Shown one piece after another: positions 44,368 through 52,983 of a DNA stretch of 64,000 nucleotides. Below the pieces are notes generated by a model. That model saw only the letters and a program-made list of their open reading frames with translations, was not told where the DNA came from and made no database searches. The DNA comes from Fontibacillus panacisegetis (GTDB lineage Bacteria > Bacillota > Bacilli > Paenibacillales > Paenibacillaceae). Every line of letters starts with the position of its first letter. The first letter of the stretch is position 1. The position numbers were made by a program, and so were the translations under genes. The stretch lies in assembly GCF_900102215.1 (NCBI RefSeq), contig NZ_FNBG01000024.1, forward strand, positions 25,626 through 89,625, written 5' to 3'.

Positions 44368-46010
44368 GAGCATTAATTGTTGATGATGAATCAAGAGTTC
44401 GTAGAGCGATCACTCTGCTGGTTGATTGGAAATCACATGGTATCGATGAATTGCAGGAAGCCTCAAGCGGCTCTGAAGCCATTGAAATGATCCGGCAATC
44501 CAAACCGGAGATCATTATTATGGACATGATGATGGAATCCGGCAACGGACTAGAATTAATGTCTTGGGTAAATGAATACGCTGGCAGCATTAAATTTATC
44601 GTAGTCAGCGGACACGATGATTTTGACTTTGTTCGCAACACCGTCCGCAATGGGGGCATTGACTATATACTTAAGCCGATTGATGCAGAAGCTATTAATG
44701 CTGCTGTATCCAAAGCCGTCGCGGAGTGGAAACGTGAAGACAAGGAACGAAACGATATTCAGCGGCAAACCATCCGATTGAACGAATTCAAACCTCTATA
44801 TGGTGAGAAAATGCTGTCATCATTTATCGATGATCCGATACCCGCAGAGAGTACATTACGAAAGTTAACCTTGGAAGGTATTATTCCGGAGCAAGCCAAA
44901 AACGTAAGATTGCTTCTTCTACAGGTTGATACTGGTGATACGCCTCTGCTTAAAAGGTTTGCTAATGAAAGTGAGCTTCTGCATTTTGCCATTATAAATA
45001 TATGCAACGATTTTTTACGGTCTCAAGGGCGGGGTATTGCGTTCAAATATTGGGGTGCAACTTCAGAAATAGTTATTTTACTCTGGCATCAATATGAGGC
45101 AGTTACCGATTTAATTCTGCAAATGAATGAGGGCCTCTTTCATACTTTACAGCGTAGAATGCATTTCGGCGTCAGTTCTGTCGGAGATCTTCCACGCAGT
45201 ATCCCTGCACAATACAAAGAGGCATTGACCGCAGTCACAAGACGTAATTTGCTTAATCCGGGGGAATATGCACACACGTCAAAACCAAGCTCAGTTGGAA
45301 CTGGCCCAGCTTCATTGAATACGGGCAACGGCTATATTTTCTTCTCCAGTGTTCAGGAGGATTGGAAAATGGCCATTATGAGTGGAAGCAGCGAGCGAAT
45401 TGATGTTGTATCACAGAAATGGGTCGATGATCTCAGCCGATCAGGCATCGTTACACCGGAGTTGTTGGAAATTTGGAAAAAGGACATTGCCTCATTCCGT
45501 ACAAGGCTGCTTAGAGAAATGCTTGGAGATGAAGCTGATGCCGCATTTTCTCAGTTAGAGGAGCTTGATAAAGAGAGTAAACCTCCGTTTACCACTGGAT
45601 ATTCCTTCTCCTTATTCGCTTGGAGAGATTGGTCCAATCATTATATGAAGCAGTTATCTCGAATTATCATGGAGCGGCAGGCACGCGAGAACAGGACGAT
45701 GATGGATATTATTAAATACATTGACTACCACTATCAGACTGAGATCTCCCTGCAGGATATCGCGAGCCACTTCTTTGTAAGCCGGGAATACGTATCCCGA
45801 AAGTTCAAGCAAGAATTTGGCATCAACTTCTCCGATTATTTGGGACAATACCGAATCAACAAAGCCAAAACGCTAATGCTGAACCCCAATCTTAAAATAG
45901 TCCAAATAGCTGAAATGGTAGGGTTTCATGATGTGAAGTACTTCAGTAAGGTTTTTAAAAAGCAAGAGGGGGTTTCTCCAAAAATGTACCGCAGCAATCT
46001 GGAAAAATAA
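44364..46010 (+). CDS. response regulator with AraC-type DNA-binding domain, YesN type
   Basis: A 548-residue regulator. The receiver domain (about residues 1-120) has the acidic pair in IVDDES and the phospho-acceptor Asp in IIIMDMMMESG (near residue 54), then VVSGHDDF and LKPID. A long central region of about 300 residues follows, with an AraC/XylS double helix-turn-helix at the C-terminus (SLQDIASHFFVSREYVSRKF ... MLNPNLKIVQIAEMVGF). It is coupled to the kinase by an ATGA overlap. Confidence 0.95.
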   Translation: MRALIVDDESRVRRAITLLVDWKSHGIDELQEASSGSEAIEMIRQSKPEIIIMDMMMESGNGLELMSWVNEYAGSIKFIVVSGHDDFDFVRNTVRNGGIDYILKPIDAEAINAAVSKAVAEWKREDKERNDIQRQTIRLNEFKPLYGEKMLSSFIDDPIPAESTLRKLTLEGIIPEQAKNVRLLLLQVDTGDTPLLKRFANESELLHFAIINICNDFLRSQGRGIAFKYWGATSEIVILLWHQYEAVTDLILQMNEGLFHTLQRRMHFGVSSVGDLPRSIPAQYKEALTAVTRRNLLNPGEYAHTSKPSSVGTGPASLNTGNGYIFFSSVQEDWKMAIMSGSSERIDVVSQKWVDDLSRSGIVTPELLEIWKKDIASFRTRLLREMLGDEADAAFSQLEELDKESKPPFTTGYSFSLFAWRDWSNHYMKQLSRIIMERQARENRTMMDIIKYIDYHYQTEISLQDIASHFFVSREYVSRKFKQEFGINFSDYLGQYRINKAKTLMLNPNLKIVQIAEMVGFHDVKYFSKVFKKQEGVSPKMYRSNLEK

Positions 46011-46017
46011 TAAAAAA

Positions 46018-46066
46018 CAGGGATGAATATATAGTGAGATCACGGTCACTAACATAATCATCCCTT
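46018..46066 (+). terminator. probable terminator after the YesN-like gene
   Basis: AGGGATGA and TCATCCCT form outer arms and AGTGA/TCACT an inner stem, within 10 nt of the stop codon. The following T-tract (TTCCTTAATT) is weak. Confidence 0.5.
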
Positions 46067-46164
46067 CCTTAATTAAAGCACCTTACTGTCTATACCACTT
46101 CAAAAATGCCTCTGATACAGCTTTACCTGCTAATCCGTTCGGATGAGGTAGTTCTATCTTCATA

Positions 46165-46908
46165 TTACAATACTCGATTTAAAAATGCTTTTGTCCGCTC
46201 ATGCCGAGGATTTCCGAACATTTGCTCAGGCGATCCAGATTCGATAAATTCACCGTCAGCCATGAACATTACTCTATCGGCAACTTCCTTCGCGAAGCCC
46301 ATCTCATGAGTGACAACAACCATCGTCATTTGCTCCTCAGCAAGCTGCCGCATGACTTGCAGCACTTCACCAGTAAGCTCAGGATCAAGCGCGGATGTAG
46401 GCTCATCGAACAGCAGGATTTCCGGACTCATCATAAGGGCTCTGGCAATAGCTACGCGCTGCTTCTGACCGCCTGATAGATTGGACGGGTAAGCGTCCGC
46501 TTTATCGAGCAGCCCTACCTTATTCAGCAGATCTGATGATTTACTGCGAATTTCTGCGGAAGAGAATTGTTTTAATAACTTAGGTGCAAGCTCCAAATTA
46601 TCTCGAACACTTAAGTGCGGAAACAGGTTGAAATGTTGAAAAACCATTCCCATCCGCGAAGTAATTTGTTTTATTTTAGCACTCGCTGGGTATTTCCCAT
46701 CCTTCACCAGATACTCTTCACCTATTTGTATACTGCCTCCATTCGCCTCTTCCAAATATGCCATACTGCGCAGCATGGTGCTTTTGCCCGAACCGGAAGG
46801 ACCAATAACAGCAACAACCTCACTTTGCTCTACGCTAAGCGACACGTTCTTCAACACTTCGGTATCACCAAACGATTTTTTCAAATTCGTAATTTCAATG
46901 ATCGCCAT
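46165..46908 (-). CDS. amino-acid ABC transporter ATP-binding protein
   Basis: ATPase of a polar-amino-acid uptake system, 247 residues. Walker A GPSGSGKS is near residues 36-43, the Q-loop [10 protein letters not shown], the signature [15 protein letters not shown], Walker [14 protein letters not shown], and the H-switch [13 protein letters not shown], the GlnQ/ArtP-type pattern. It is the last gene of the operon with permease and binding protein, 15 nt after the permease. Confidence 0.95.
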   Translation of the reverse strand: MAIIEITNLKKSFGDTEVLKNVSLSVEQSEVVAVIGPSGSGKSTMLRSMAYLEEANGGSIQIGEEYLVKDGKYPASAKIKQITSRMGMVFQHFNLFPHLSVRDNLELAPKLLKQFSSAEIRSKSSDLLNKVGLLDKADAYPSNLSGGQKQRVAIARALMMSPEILLFDEPTSALDPELTGEVLQVMRQLAEEQMTMVVVTHEMGFAKEVADRVMFMADGEFIESGSPEQMFGNPRHERTKAFLNRVL

Positions 46909-46923
46909 ATCGTCTTCTTTCCT

Positions 46924-47583
46924 TTACTCGAATTTGAATTTGCGCTCTAATGCCTTAAATAACAATGTCAGCAACAATGTCATAAATAAATAAATTACAC
47001 CTGCGACGATAAACGGCACAATCGTAAAATCACGATTCACCGCTGTCTGCGCAAAATGAAGCAGCTCAGGTACAGCAACAGCATATAAAAGAGCCGTGTC
47101 CTTCACGAGTGTAATCGATTCATTCGAAACCGCAGGCAGCGCAATTCGGAACATTTGCGGCAGTACAATACGAGTCATCGTATGCCAGCGCCCCAATCCA
47201 AGCACTTGGGCTGCTTCATATTGCCCTTTATCAATCGCAAGCAGACCACCGCGGAAAATTTCTGCAAAATATGCGGCATAATTCAACGTAAATGCCAATG
47301 CAGCTGCTGCAAAACGATCCATCACGAGGTATTCACCGATGACAGGAATAACAGGCAGGCCAAAACAGATAAATAGCATCTGCAAAAGAAGTGGTGTACC
47401 ACGTAATACATAAATATATCCGTTAGCGAACCAGGCAATCGGCTTCACATGGCTCCTGACCATTAAAGTAAAGACAAAGCCGAGTGGAATTGAGGTTATA
47501 ATTGCAAGAAAAAACAGTAGCACCGTTGTTTTGGCGCCTTCCAGCATCGGTCCTGTAATTTGCCATAAATAATCCAAGCTCAT
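46924..47583 (-). CDS. amino-acid ABC transporter permease
   Basis: HisM/GlnP-type permease, 219 residues. The N-terminal FLAIITSIPLGF region is followed by YIYVLRGTPLLLQM and the EAA loop EAAQVLGLGRWHTMTRIVLPQ, which are diagnostic. GAGGAG lies 9 nt before the ATG. It is the middle gene of the three-gene unit. Confidence 0.95.
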   Translation of the reverse strand: MSLDYLWQITGPMLEGAKTTVLLFFLAIITSIPLGFVFTLMVRSHVKPIAWFANGYIYVLRGTPLLLQMLFICFGLPVIPVIGEYLVMDRFAAAALAFTLNYAAYFAEIFRGGLLAIDKGQYEAAQVLGLGRWHTMTRIVLPQMFRIALPAVSNESITLVKDTALLYAVAVPELLHFAQTAVNRDFTIVPFIVAGVIYLFMTLLLTLLFKALERKFKFE

Positions 47584-47619
47584 CTATCTAGCTCCTCACC
47601 AAGTTTATCCTATTGAACG

Positions 47620-47650
47620 CTAAAGACCGGATTCTTAATCCGGTCTTTAG
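47620..47650 (-). other. intercistronic hairpin in the amino-acid transporter operon
   Basis: CTAAAGACCGGATT and AATCCGGTCTTTAG form a perfect 14-bp stem with a 3-nt loop, between the binding-protein stop and the permease start. No T-tract follows on the minus strand, so it is more likely a 3'-end stabiliser or partial attenuator that keeps the binding protein in excess over the membrane subunits. Confidence 0.6.
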
Positions 47651-47673
47651 CCATTAAATGCTCTTCATTTCAC

Positions 47674-48444
47674 TTATTTCAGAACTTTATCTTCACCAAA
47701 CCATTTTTCTGAAATTGTGGCTGCAGTACCATCCTGATTCAATTCATCCAATGCCTTTTGCAGCTTGTTCAGCAATTCTTCATTATCCTTCTTCACGCCA
47801 ATTCCGTACTCTTCCGGTGCTAAAGATTCATCCAGCAATTTGAAGGTTCCTTCATCTTTGGACATGTAATATCTGGCTACCACTTCGTCAATAACAACGG
47901 CATCAAGACGTTTTGTCTTCAAATCACTGAGTGCCAGTACGTTATCTGCGAACTCACTTACTGTCTTAATTTCGGATTTGATCGGATTTGCATCCAGTGC
48001 ATCTGCTGCCGAGGACAACGATTGAAGTCCAACAACCTTACCCGCCAAATCGCTAACCGCATGAATATCAGAATCTGCCAAAGTGACAATGACCTGGCTA
48101 TTCTTTAAGTAAGGCTTGGTAAATAACACTTTACCTTTGCGCTCTTCAGTAATTGTATATCCATTCCAGATCAAATCAATGCGTCCGCTGCTAAGTTCAG
48201 ATTCCTTTGCTTTCCAATCGATAGGTTGGAAAGTAACCTCCATACCCATCTTTTCCGCTGCTGCGCGAGCAAGGTCAATATCAAAGCCTACGATTTCGTT
48301 GCTCTCATCTCTGAAGCCCATAGGAGCAAATTTATCATCGATTCCGATTACGAGCTTGTTGTCATCCTTGCCTGAGCCGGAGCATCCCGCCAGCACAGCG
48401 AGCATCATGCCAAGCACCAAAGTTATAAGTGCTGCCTTTTTCAT
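47674..48444 (-). CDS. amino-acid ABC transporter substrate-binding lipoprotein
   Basis: Family 3 solute-binding protein of about 256 residues. The signal peptide has lipobox LAGC (Cys21). The mature part shows the family pattern GIDDKFAPMGFRDESNEIVG, DLARAAAEKMG and the IDLIWNGYTITEERKGKVLFT segment. I start it at ATG 48444 (MKKAALITLVLG), with GGGGG about 8 nt upstream; the frame to 48459 is open. It is the first gene of the operon. The ligand is probably a polar amino acid or cystine-like compound. Confidence 0.93.
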   Translation of the reverse strand: MKKAALITLVLGMMLAVLAGCSGSGKDDNKLVIGIDDKFAPMGFRDESNEIVGFDIDLARAAAEKMGMEVTFQPIDWKAKESELSSGRIDLIWNGYTITEERKGKVLFTKPYLKNSQVIVTLADSDIHAVSDLAGKVVGLQSLSSAADALDANPIKSEIKTVSEFADNVLALSDLKTKRLDAVVIDEVVARYYMSKDEGTFKLLDESLAPEEYGIGVKKDNEELLNKLQKALDELNQDGTAATISEKWFGEDKVLK

Positions 48445-48608
48445 CTTGTTTTCCCCCATCTTCTAAATCTAGCACCATCCTATCTCCAGCATGGTACTTT
48501 AGTTCGTTAATACGTTATCAGATTCTCATGATAGCATACTACTATAGAAGAGTCGAGAGAATTGGGTCTTATTTGGCAACTGATACAAAATAGACAAATT
48601 TTACAGTA

Positions 48609-49400
48609 TTAGTTGCCAGTGCTGGTAAAGGAACGAAGCCCCCGATTCCAGAGCAGGTAGGCGATCGTAATACTGATGAGTGCCGCGACCGGAGTCCAGA
48701 CTGCTACATTTTGGAATCCTGAGTCATCAATAAACATAGCTGCCGGATAAAATGCAGTAAATCCGTACGGAATAATCCATGTCAGCACAAAACGAATCCC
48801 TTTGCCAAAAATATTCATCGGATAACGCGCAAAGTCACTCGTCCTCTGAACAGCGTACATGATCGGTAAACTATCAACCATCCAGAAGGATAATGAGGCA
48901 AAAAACAGATTCACCGCCAAAAATATAATTCCACTCGAGATAATCATTACGATAAACCAAATAACCTGTGCTGCCCCCCAGTGAATATCAAGATGAGGCG
49001 TCGACGTAAATAGAACAATAAGTCCAATAATCAAGCTCCCGATCCCATCCTGTTGAAGACGATCAGCGACGACCTGAAACAATGCATTGACCGGGCGAAT
49101 CAATATGCGATCAAAATTGCCCGGCCTAATGTATTGCCCACCAAGCATCCACAGATTATCAAAAAAAGTATGCTCTAACGATCTCCCTAACATCGCAACC
49201 GCATAAATAAACATCATTTCATAAAACGTCCAGCCATGAATTGCATCAATATGCTGAAACACTATGGCTATAAATAGAATCGAGGTACCCTGCGTAAAAA
49301 TATTCGAGGTAATCCCGATCAAAAAATCCACGCGATATTCCATCATGACTTTAACCCTGGCCTTAAAAAAATGCCAGTACAGTACTAAATATCTCCACAT
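48609..49400 (-). CDS. ABC-2 family exporter permease (second permease)
   Basis: Membrane protein of 263 residues with six hydrophobic segments, of the group that occurs with a second permease and a long ATPase (COG3694-type). Seen: the RVDFLIGITSNI opening, RPGNFDRILIRPVNALFQ, and WIIPYGFTAFYPAAMF. It normally follows its partner permease directly; here about 400 nt of repeat DNA lie between them. The substrate is unknown. Confidence 0.85.
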   Translation of the reverse strand: MWRYLVLYWHFFKARVKVMMEYRVDFLIGITSNIFTQGTSILFIAIVFQHIDAIHGWTFYEMMFIYAVAMLGRSLEHTFFDNLWMLGGQYIRPGNFDRILIRPVNALFQVVADRLQQDGIGSLIIGLIVLFTSTPHLDIHWGAAQVIWFIVMIISSGIIFLAVNLFFASLSFWMVDSLPIMYAVQRTSDFARYPMNIFGKGIRFVLTWIIPYGFTAFYPAAMFIDDSGFQNVAVWTPVAALISITIAYLLWNRGLRSFTSTGN

Positions 49401-49429
49401 TGCTTACCCTCCTTTGTTGGTCTGTTGTT

Positions 49430-49800
49430 GGCTTTAGGTTGAATGAAGCTAGGGACTGAGGAGCGGAGCTACACGTTTTCGTAGAAAACGACTTCGTAAG
49501 CATTTGCTGTTTTGAGTACGTGAGCACCGCAAGTCATTGCTGAATTCAAGATTCGATGTCGGATACACATCTTCGAGCTGCTTCGTGATCAAAATCCTGC
49601 TTTTTGAGCTACCTCTTTCAATGAAGGCTCAAAAAGTTGGATTTTCAGCACCGAGAAGGTTGAATGAAGCAAGGACTGAGGAGCGGAGCGTACGTTTGAG
49701 TACGTGAGCACCGCAAGTCATTGCTGAATTCAAGATTCGATGTCGAATACACATCTTCGAACTGCTTCGTGATCAAAATCCTGCTTTTTGAGCTACCTCT
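49430..49800. repeat. covarying repeat family, locus 2: 5'-truncated copy plus one full unit
   Basis: Two tandem units. The first (about 49430-49619) lacks its left end and carries an extra segment of about 35 nt near 49478-49512. The second (about 49620-49800) is complete. It starts AGGCTCAAAAAGTTGGATTTT and ends AAAATCCTGCTTTTTGAGC TACCT; GCTCAAAAAG pairs with CTTTTTGAGC and GGATTTT with AAAATCC. The inner hairpins at GCGTACG and ATTCGATGTCGAAT match the copy at 7331. The unit ends exactly at the stop codon of the ABC permease at 49801. Confidence 0.75.
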
Positions 49801-50589
49801 CTAGCCACCGAAAATGGTGACTCTTCTGATGGCATAGCTCCAAAGCACCCGAATCCCTGCATAAATCCCCGCCAACCACAAGACCTGAATGATCATCGCC
49901 TGAAGGGCAGCCATTCCGGTCAGCTGTCCCGTGTAGATCGAGACGGGTATAAACACCATTGATTGAAATGGTAAATAAGCACTTAAAATCCTTAGCCACT
50001 CTGGAAACATAGTGATTGGCACTAATGCACCCGTGAAAAACAGTAAAATTGCTCCACGCAACATTCGGAGTCCCCAAATATAATCCAGCCAGAAGGCCGC
50101 AATTCCGAGAATAAGGTCAAGCTGCGTCCCTATGAATATCCCTAAAATGGCGCTTAGCACAAATAACAACGCCGCTTCCCAGGAAACCGGGAGACTTACG
50201 CCCAGGAATAAATAGGCGATGACCAACAAAGGAATCGTTTGCCTAGTAACCGCCGATATCTTAAACCCAAGATCAAGGGCCACTAGTTTATCCAAAAGAT
50301 TATACGGTCTCATCAGTTCAATAGATACGCTTCCATCACGCACCTGATTGGCTAATTGAGTCCCTACACCAGCCACAAAATCATTCAATAATACAGCAAT
50401 CATTGTATAGGTAACCATCGCTTCAAGGGACATATCACTGATGGTAGTCCGGTTCTCGTATACGGCATTCCAGAATGCAAATATAATCAGCATCTGCACA
50501 ACCGTTGCTACACTGCTGGCCCAATACCACAGCGGATAGGCCATATCCACCTTGATTTGAGATTTCATCATTTCCCAGTATTTACGCAT
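49801..50589 (-). CDS. ABC-2 family exporter permease (first permease)
   Basis: Membrane protein of 262 residues with six hydrophobic segments, COG4587-type. Seen: KVDMAYPLWYWAS near the N-terminus (as QIKVDMAYPLWYW), VRDGSVSIELMRPYNLL in the loop that faces the ATPase, and a C-terminus ending YAIRRVTIFGG. Its stop codon abuts the right end of the repeat. The start lies 2 nt after the ATPase stop. Confidence 0.87.
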   Translation of the reverse strand: MRKYWEMMKSQIKVDMAYPLWYWASSVATVVQMLIIFAFWNAVYENRTTISDMSLEAMVTYTMIAVLLNDFVAGVGTQLANQVRDGSVSIELMRPYNLLDKLVALDLGFKISAVTRQTIPLLVIAYLFLGVSLPVSWEAALLFVLSAILGIFIGTQLDLILGIAAFWLDYIWGLRMLRGAILLFFTGALVPITMFPEWLRILSAYLPFQSMVFIPVSIYTGQLTGMAALQAMIIQVLWLAGIYAGIRVLWSYAIRRVTIFGG

Positions 50590-50591
50590 GG

Positions 50592-51578
50592 CTATATCCC
50601 CCGCATGTAAATATCTTGAACGATCGTCTCAATCTTGGAATCAGCAATTGTCAGATCTCGAATTTGATAGCTTTGGAGCATTTCTGAGATCACATCTGCT
50701 GCTGTAATGGTGTGGTTGCTGAACGAGATACTCACCCTGCCTTCATCGCCGTAGCTCCACTCCACTTTATCAGCCATTGAAGAAGGTAATTGAAACTCTC
50801 CTTCCCGTTCGAGCTCGAAGTGAATGATTCGTTTATCACCATAACGTTCCTTGATAGATTGTAGACTGCCATCGTACAGCACTTTACCCTCATCGATAAT
50901 AATTATTCGTTTACAAATTTCTTCGATATCCTGCATATCATGTGTCGTCAAAATGACCGTCGTTCCACGGAGTCGATTCATCTCCCTAATGAATTGGCGA
51001 ATTTTCACTTTTACAGCTACATCCAATCCGATTGTTGGTTCATCCAAATAGACAATCGAGGGGTTATGTAAAAATGCTGCTGCGAGCTCACAACGCATTT
51101 TTTGCCCTAATGATAACTGTCGCACGGGCACACTCATTAAAGGTTCAAGGTCCAGCACTTCCGTAAACATCGCGATCGAAGCTTGAAACTCTTCTTCTGG
51201 AATCTCATAGATATGTTTCAGTAATTCATAGGATTCACGTACCGCTATATCCCAAAACAACTGTGTGCGTTGACCAAAGACGGCTCCGATATTTTTAGCG
51301 TTCCGTTTTCTCTCTTTGTAAGGAACGATACCGTTTACGGTGATCTCACCATTAGATGGAGTTAAGATCCCGCACAGCATTTTAATCGTAGTGGATTTGC
51401 CCGCTCCGTTCGCACCGATATACCCTACCATTTCACCGTCTTCAATATTGAAATTAATCTCATCTACTGCCTTTTTTGTCGTATATTTACGCTTGAACAA
51501 GCTTTTGATAGCCCCAGTTAGACCAGGGTCCTTCTGTACTATTTTATAGTGTTTAGATAAGTTTTTGACTTCTATCAT
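50592..51578 (-). CDS. ABC transporter ATP-binding protein (COG4586-type exporter)
   Basis: ATPase of 328 residues. Walker A GANGAGKS is near residues 55-62, the unusual Q-loop VFGQRTQLFWD typical of this subgroup, the signature LSLGQKMRCELAAA, Walker B IVYLDEPTIGLD, and the switch ILTTHDMQDIEE. An N-terminal extension of about 25 residues and a C-terminal domain of about 90 residues are normal for the group. It is the first gene of a three-gene operon with two ABC-2 permeases. Confidence 0.93.
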   Translation of the reverse strand: MIEVKNLSKHYKIVQKDPGLTGAIKSLFKRKYTTKKAVDEINFNIEDGEMVGYIGANGAGKSTTIKMLCGILTPSNGEITVNGIVPYKERKRNAKNIGAVFGQRTQLFWDIAVRESYELLKHIYEIPEEEFQASIAMFTEVLDLEPLMSVPVRQLSLGQKMRCELAAAFLHNPSIVYLDEPTIGLDVAVKVKIRQFIREMNRLRGTTVILTTHDMQDIEEICKRIIIIDEGKVLYDGSLQSIKERYGDKRIIHFELEREGEFQLPSSMADKVEWSYGDEGRVSISFSNHTITAADVISEMLQSYQIRDLTIADSKIETIVQDIYMRGI

Positions 51579-51646
51579 TTATACTCCCCCCAGACAATGA
51601 CAAACGTTTGCACATTTACAATGAAAGAATGAGAACAGGTGCTGAA

Positions 51647-52432
51647 TTACAGTCCTGTACTCTCAAATTCGTGTTGTCTTTCTTGATCCCATCTTTTTAG
51701 ATTTCTCCGGAACATTTGTGGAATAACAAAAAAAAACGCATACATTACAACGAACATAAACAATGCGATCCCTTCCTCAACTAATAAATAGTATGGATAG
51801 GGCCCTAATAAATCCAGCAATGAAGGGGTGTCCGGTTTATGCTGCAAAAACATATAGTTCGATCCCAAAGCGATATTCAGGATGCCTACAATTAGAGCAA
51901 GCAAGTTCAGGAACAGCATACTCCAGCCGATGGATTTCCAAGAAGGTCGATATTGTTCAATCCAGGTCATATAAAGAGGAGCCAGTATGATCGCTGTATG
52001 CGCAGCAAAAAATTCAAAAAATCGAAAGTGAGGAAATCCGTAGGATAAATTTGGAGTAAGAACAGCTTGAAGTGCACCACAAATTCCTGCAAAAAACAAA
52101 ACATGATACAACATGCGATTACGCGTACATAGCATAACAATCGATAGCAGCAGACTTAAGCTGCACAGTTCCAGAGGCAGCGTGTGTTTCACATCCCACA
52201 CTCCCCATGCTATATACCAAATATTGAGTGACACCTGCGTAAGCAATAAAACGAATGCCAAACCGTAACGAATTCCTAATCGCCAGATACGATGGCTGCG
52301 AATATACATTCGGCTCCAAAATAAGGACAGGACAAAAATGATCATAATTCCAACCGTAATGAAATGCGCAGTGGAGAAAGGAACAAAATCCGGCACCGCA
52401 TTAGAAGAAAAAATGGACACCAGGAAAACCAT
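51647..52432 (-). CDS. TIGR02206 family membrane protein (YwaF-like)
   Basis: About 261 residues with seven hydrophobic segments. The family pattern is seen in PFSTAHFITVGIM near the N-terminus, LPLELCSLSLLLS, and GFPHFRFFEFFAAHTAIILAP in the middle. The function is unknown. I take ATG 52432 (GGGGGCG directly before it); the frame extends to a TTG at 52444 without a site. It is followed by the ABC exporter operon 68 nt downstream, with no clear terminator between. Confidence 0.82.
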   Translation of the reverse strand: MVFLVSIFSSNAVPDFVPFSTAHFITVGIMIIFVLSLFWSRMYIRSHRIWRLGIRYGLAFVLLLTQVSLNIWYIAWGVWDVKHTLPLELCSLSLLLSIVMLCTRNRMLYHVLFFAGICGALQAVLTPNLSYGFPHFRFFEFFAAHTAIILAPLYMTWIEQYRPSWKSIGWSMLFLNLLALIVGILNIALGSNYMFLQHKPDTPSLLDLLGPYPYYLLVEEGIALFMFVVMYAFFFVIPQMFRRNLKRWDQERQHEFESTGL

Positions 52433-52561
52433 CGCCCCCTTCAATATAACTTAATAATTAAATTTTTTGATATTCCAATAAATCCAAATGTAGGATAATC
52501 TTATCACTGAGCTCGTTAAATTGGAAGATATACTTTTGCTATAATTAACTGTACTGAAAAC

Positions 52562-52610
52562 AAAAAAAGGGCCATCCCAAAAGTAGATAATCTGCTTTTG
52601 GGATGGCCCT
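52562..52610 (-). terminator. rho-independent terminator at the outer edge of repeat copy 4
   Basis: A 16-bp perfect stem followed on the minus strand by seven T residues. It is oriented to end the transcript of the large nucleotidase gene about 370 nt downstream of its stop. Confidence 0.8.
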
Positions 52611-52965
52611 CAACACTACCGTTCCTCCTACTACTTGGTACACGTGAAGAGAACCGTTATATTTGCTGCAAAAGTGCAGTTTTTTCATTTTTGGTTATGG
52701 TGTTCCGGAAAATTCCTGCGAAAGTGCAGCTTTTTTCTGGTTAACGAGCCATTCTGATTATATTTGAGTCGAAAACCTGCACTTTTGCATTTTTTTGCTC
52801 CAAACAGGCATATTTCATAAAAAATTCCTGCACTTTTACACTTTTATCAGAATAACAGTCGATAGCACCCAAATAGCTAAAAATAGCGAAAATAACTTCG
52901 AAAATTCAGCTGTTGGATCGAACTCGAATATCAGCGCGAAGATAAATCTACTTATGCGACAGCCC
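52568..52965. repeat. TGCA-iteron element, copy 4 (diverged subfamily)
   Basis: The left end is a self-complementary hairpin (AGGGCCATCCCAAAAG 52568-52583 with CTTTTGGGATGGCCCT 52595-52610). Iterons of the type TTCCTGCGAAAGTGCAGC begin at 52667, 52717, 52778 and 52829, spacing 50, 61 and 51. The sequence between iterons is unrelated to copies 1-3, yet the spacing is the same. The right end reads GCGACAGCCCC. It lies 3' of the SLH-anchored nucleotidase gene. Confidence 0.7.
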
Positions 52966-52983
52966 CTTACGAACATCTCACAA

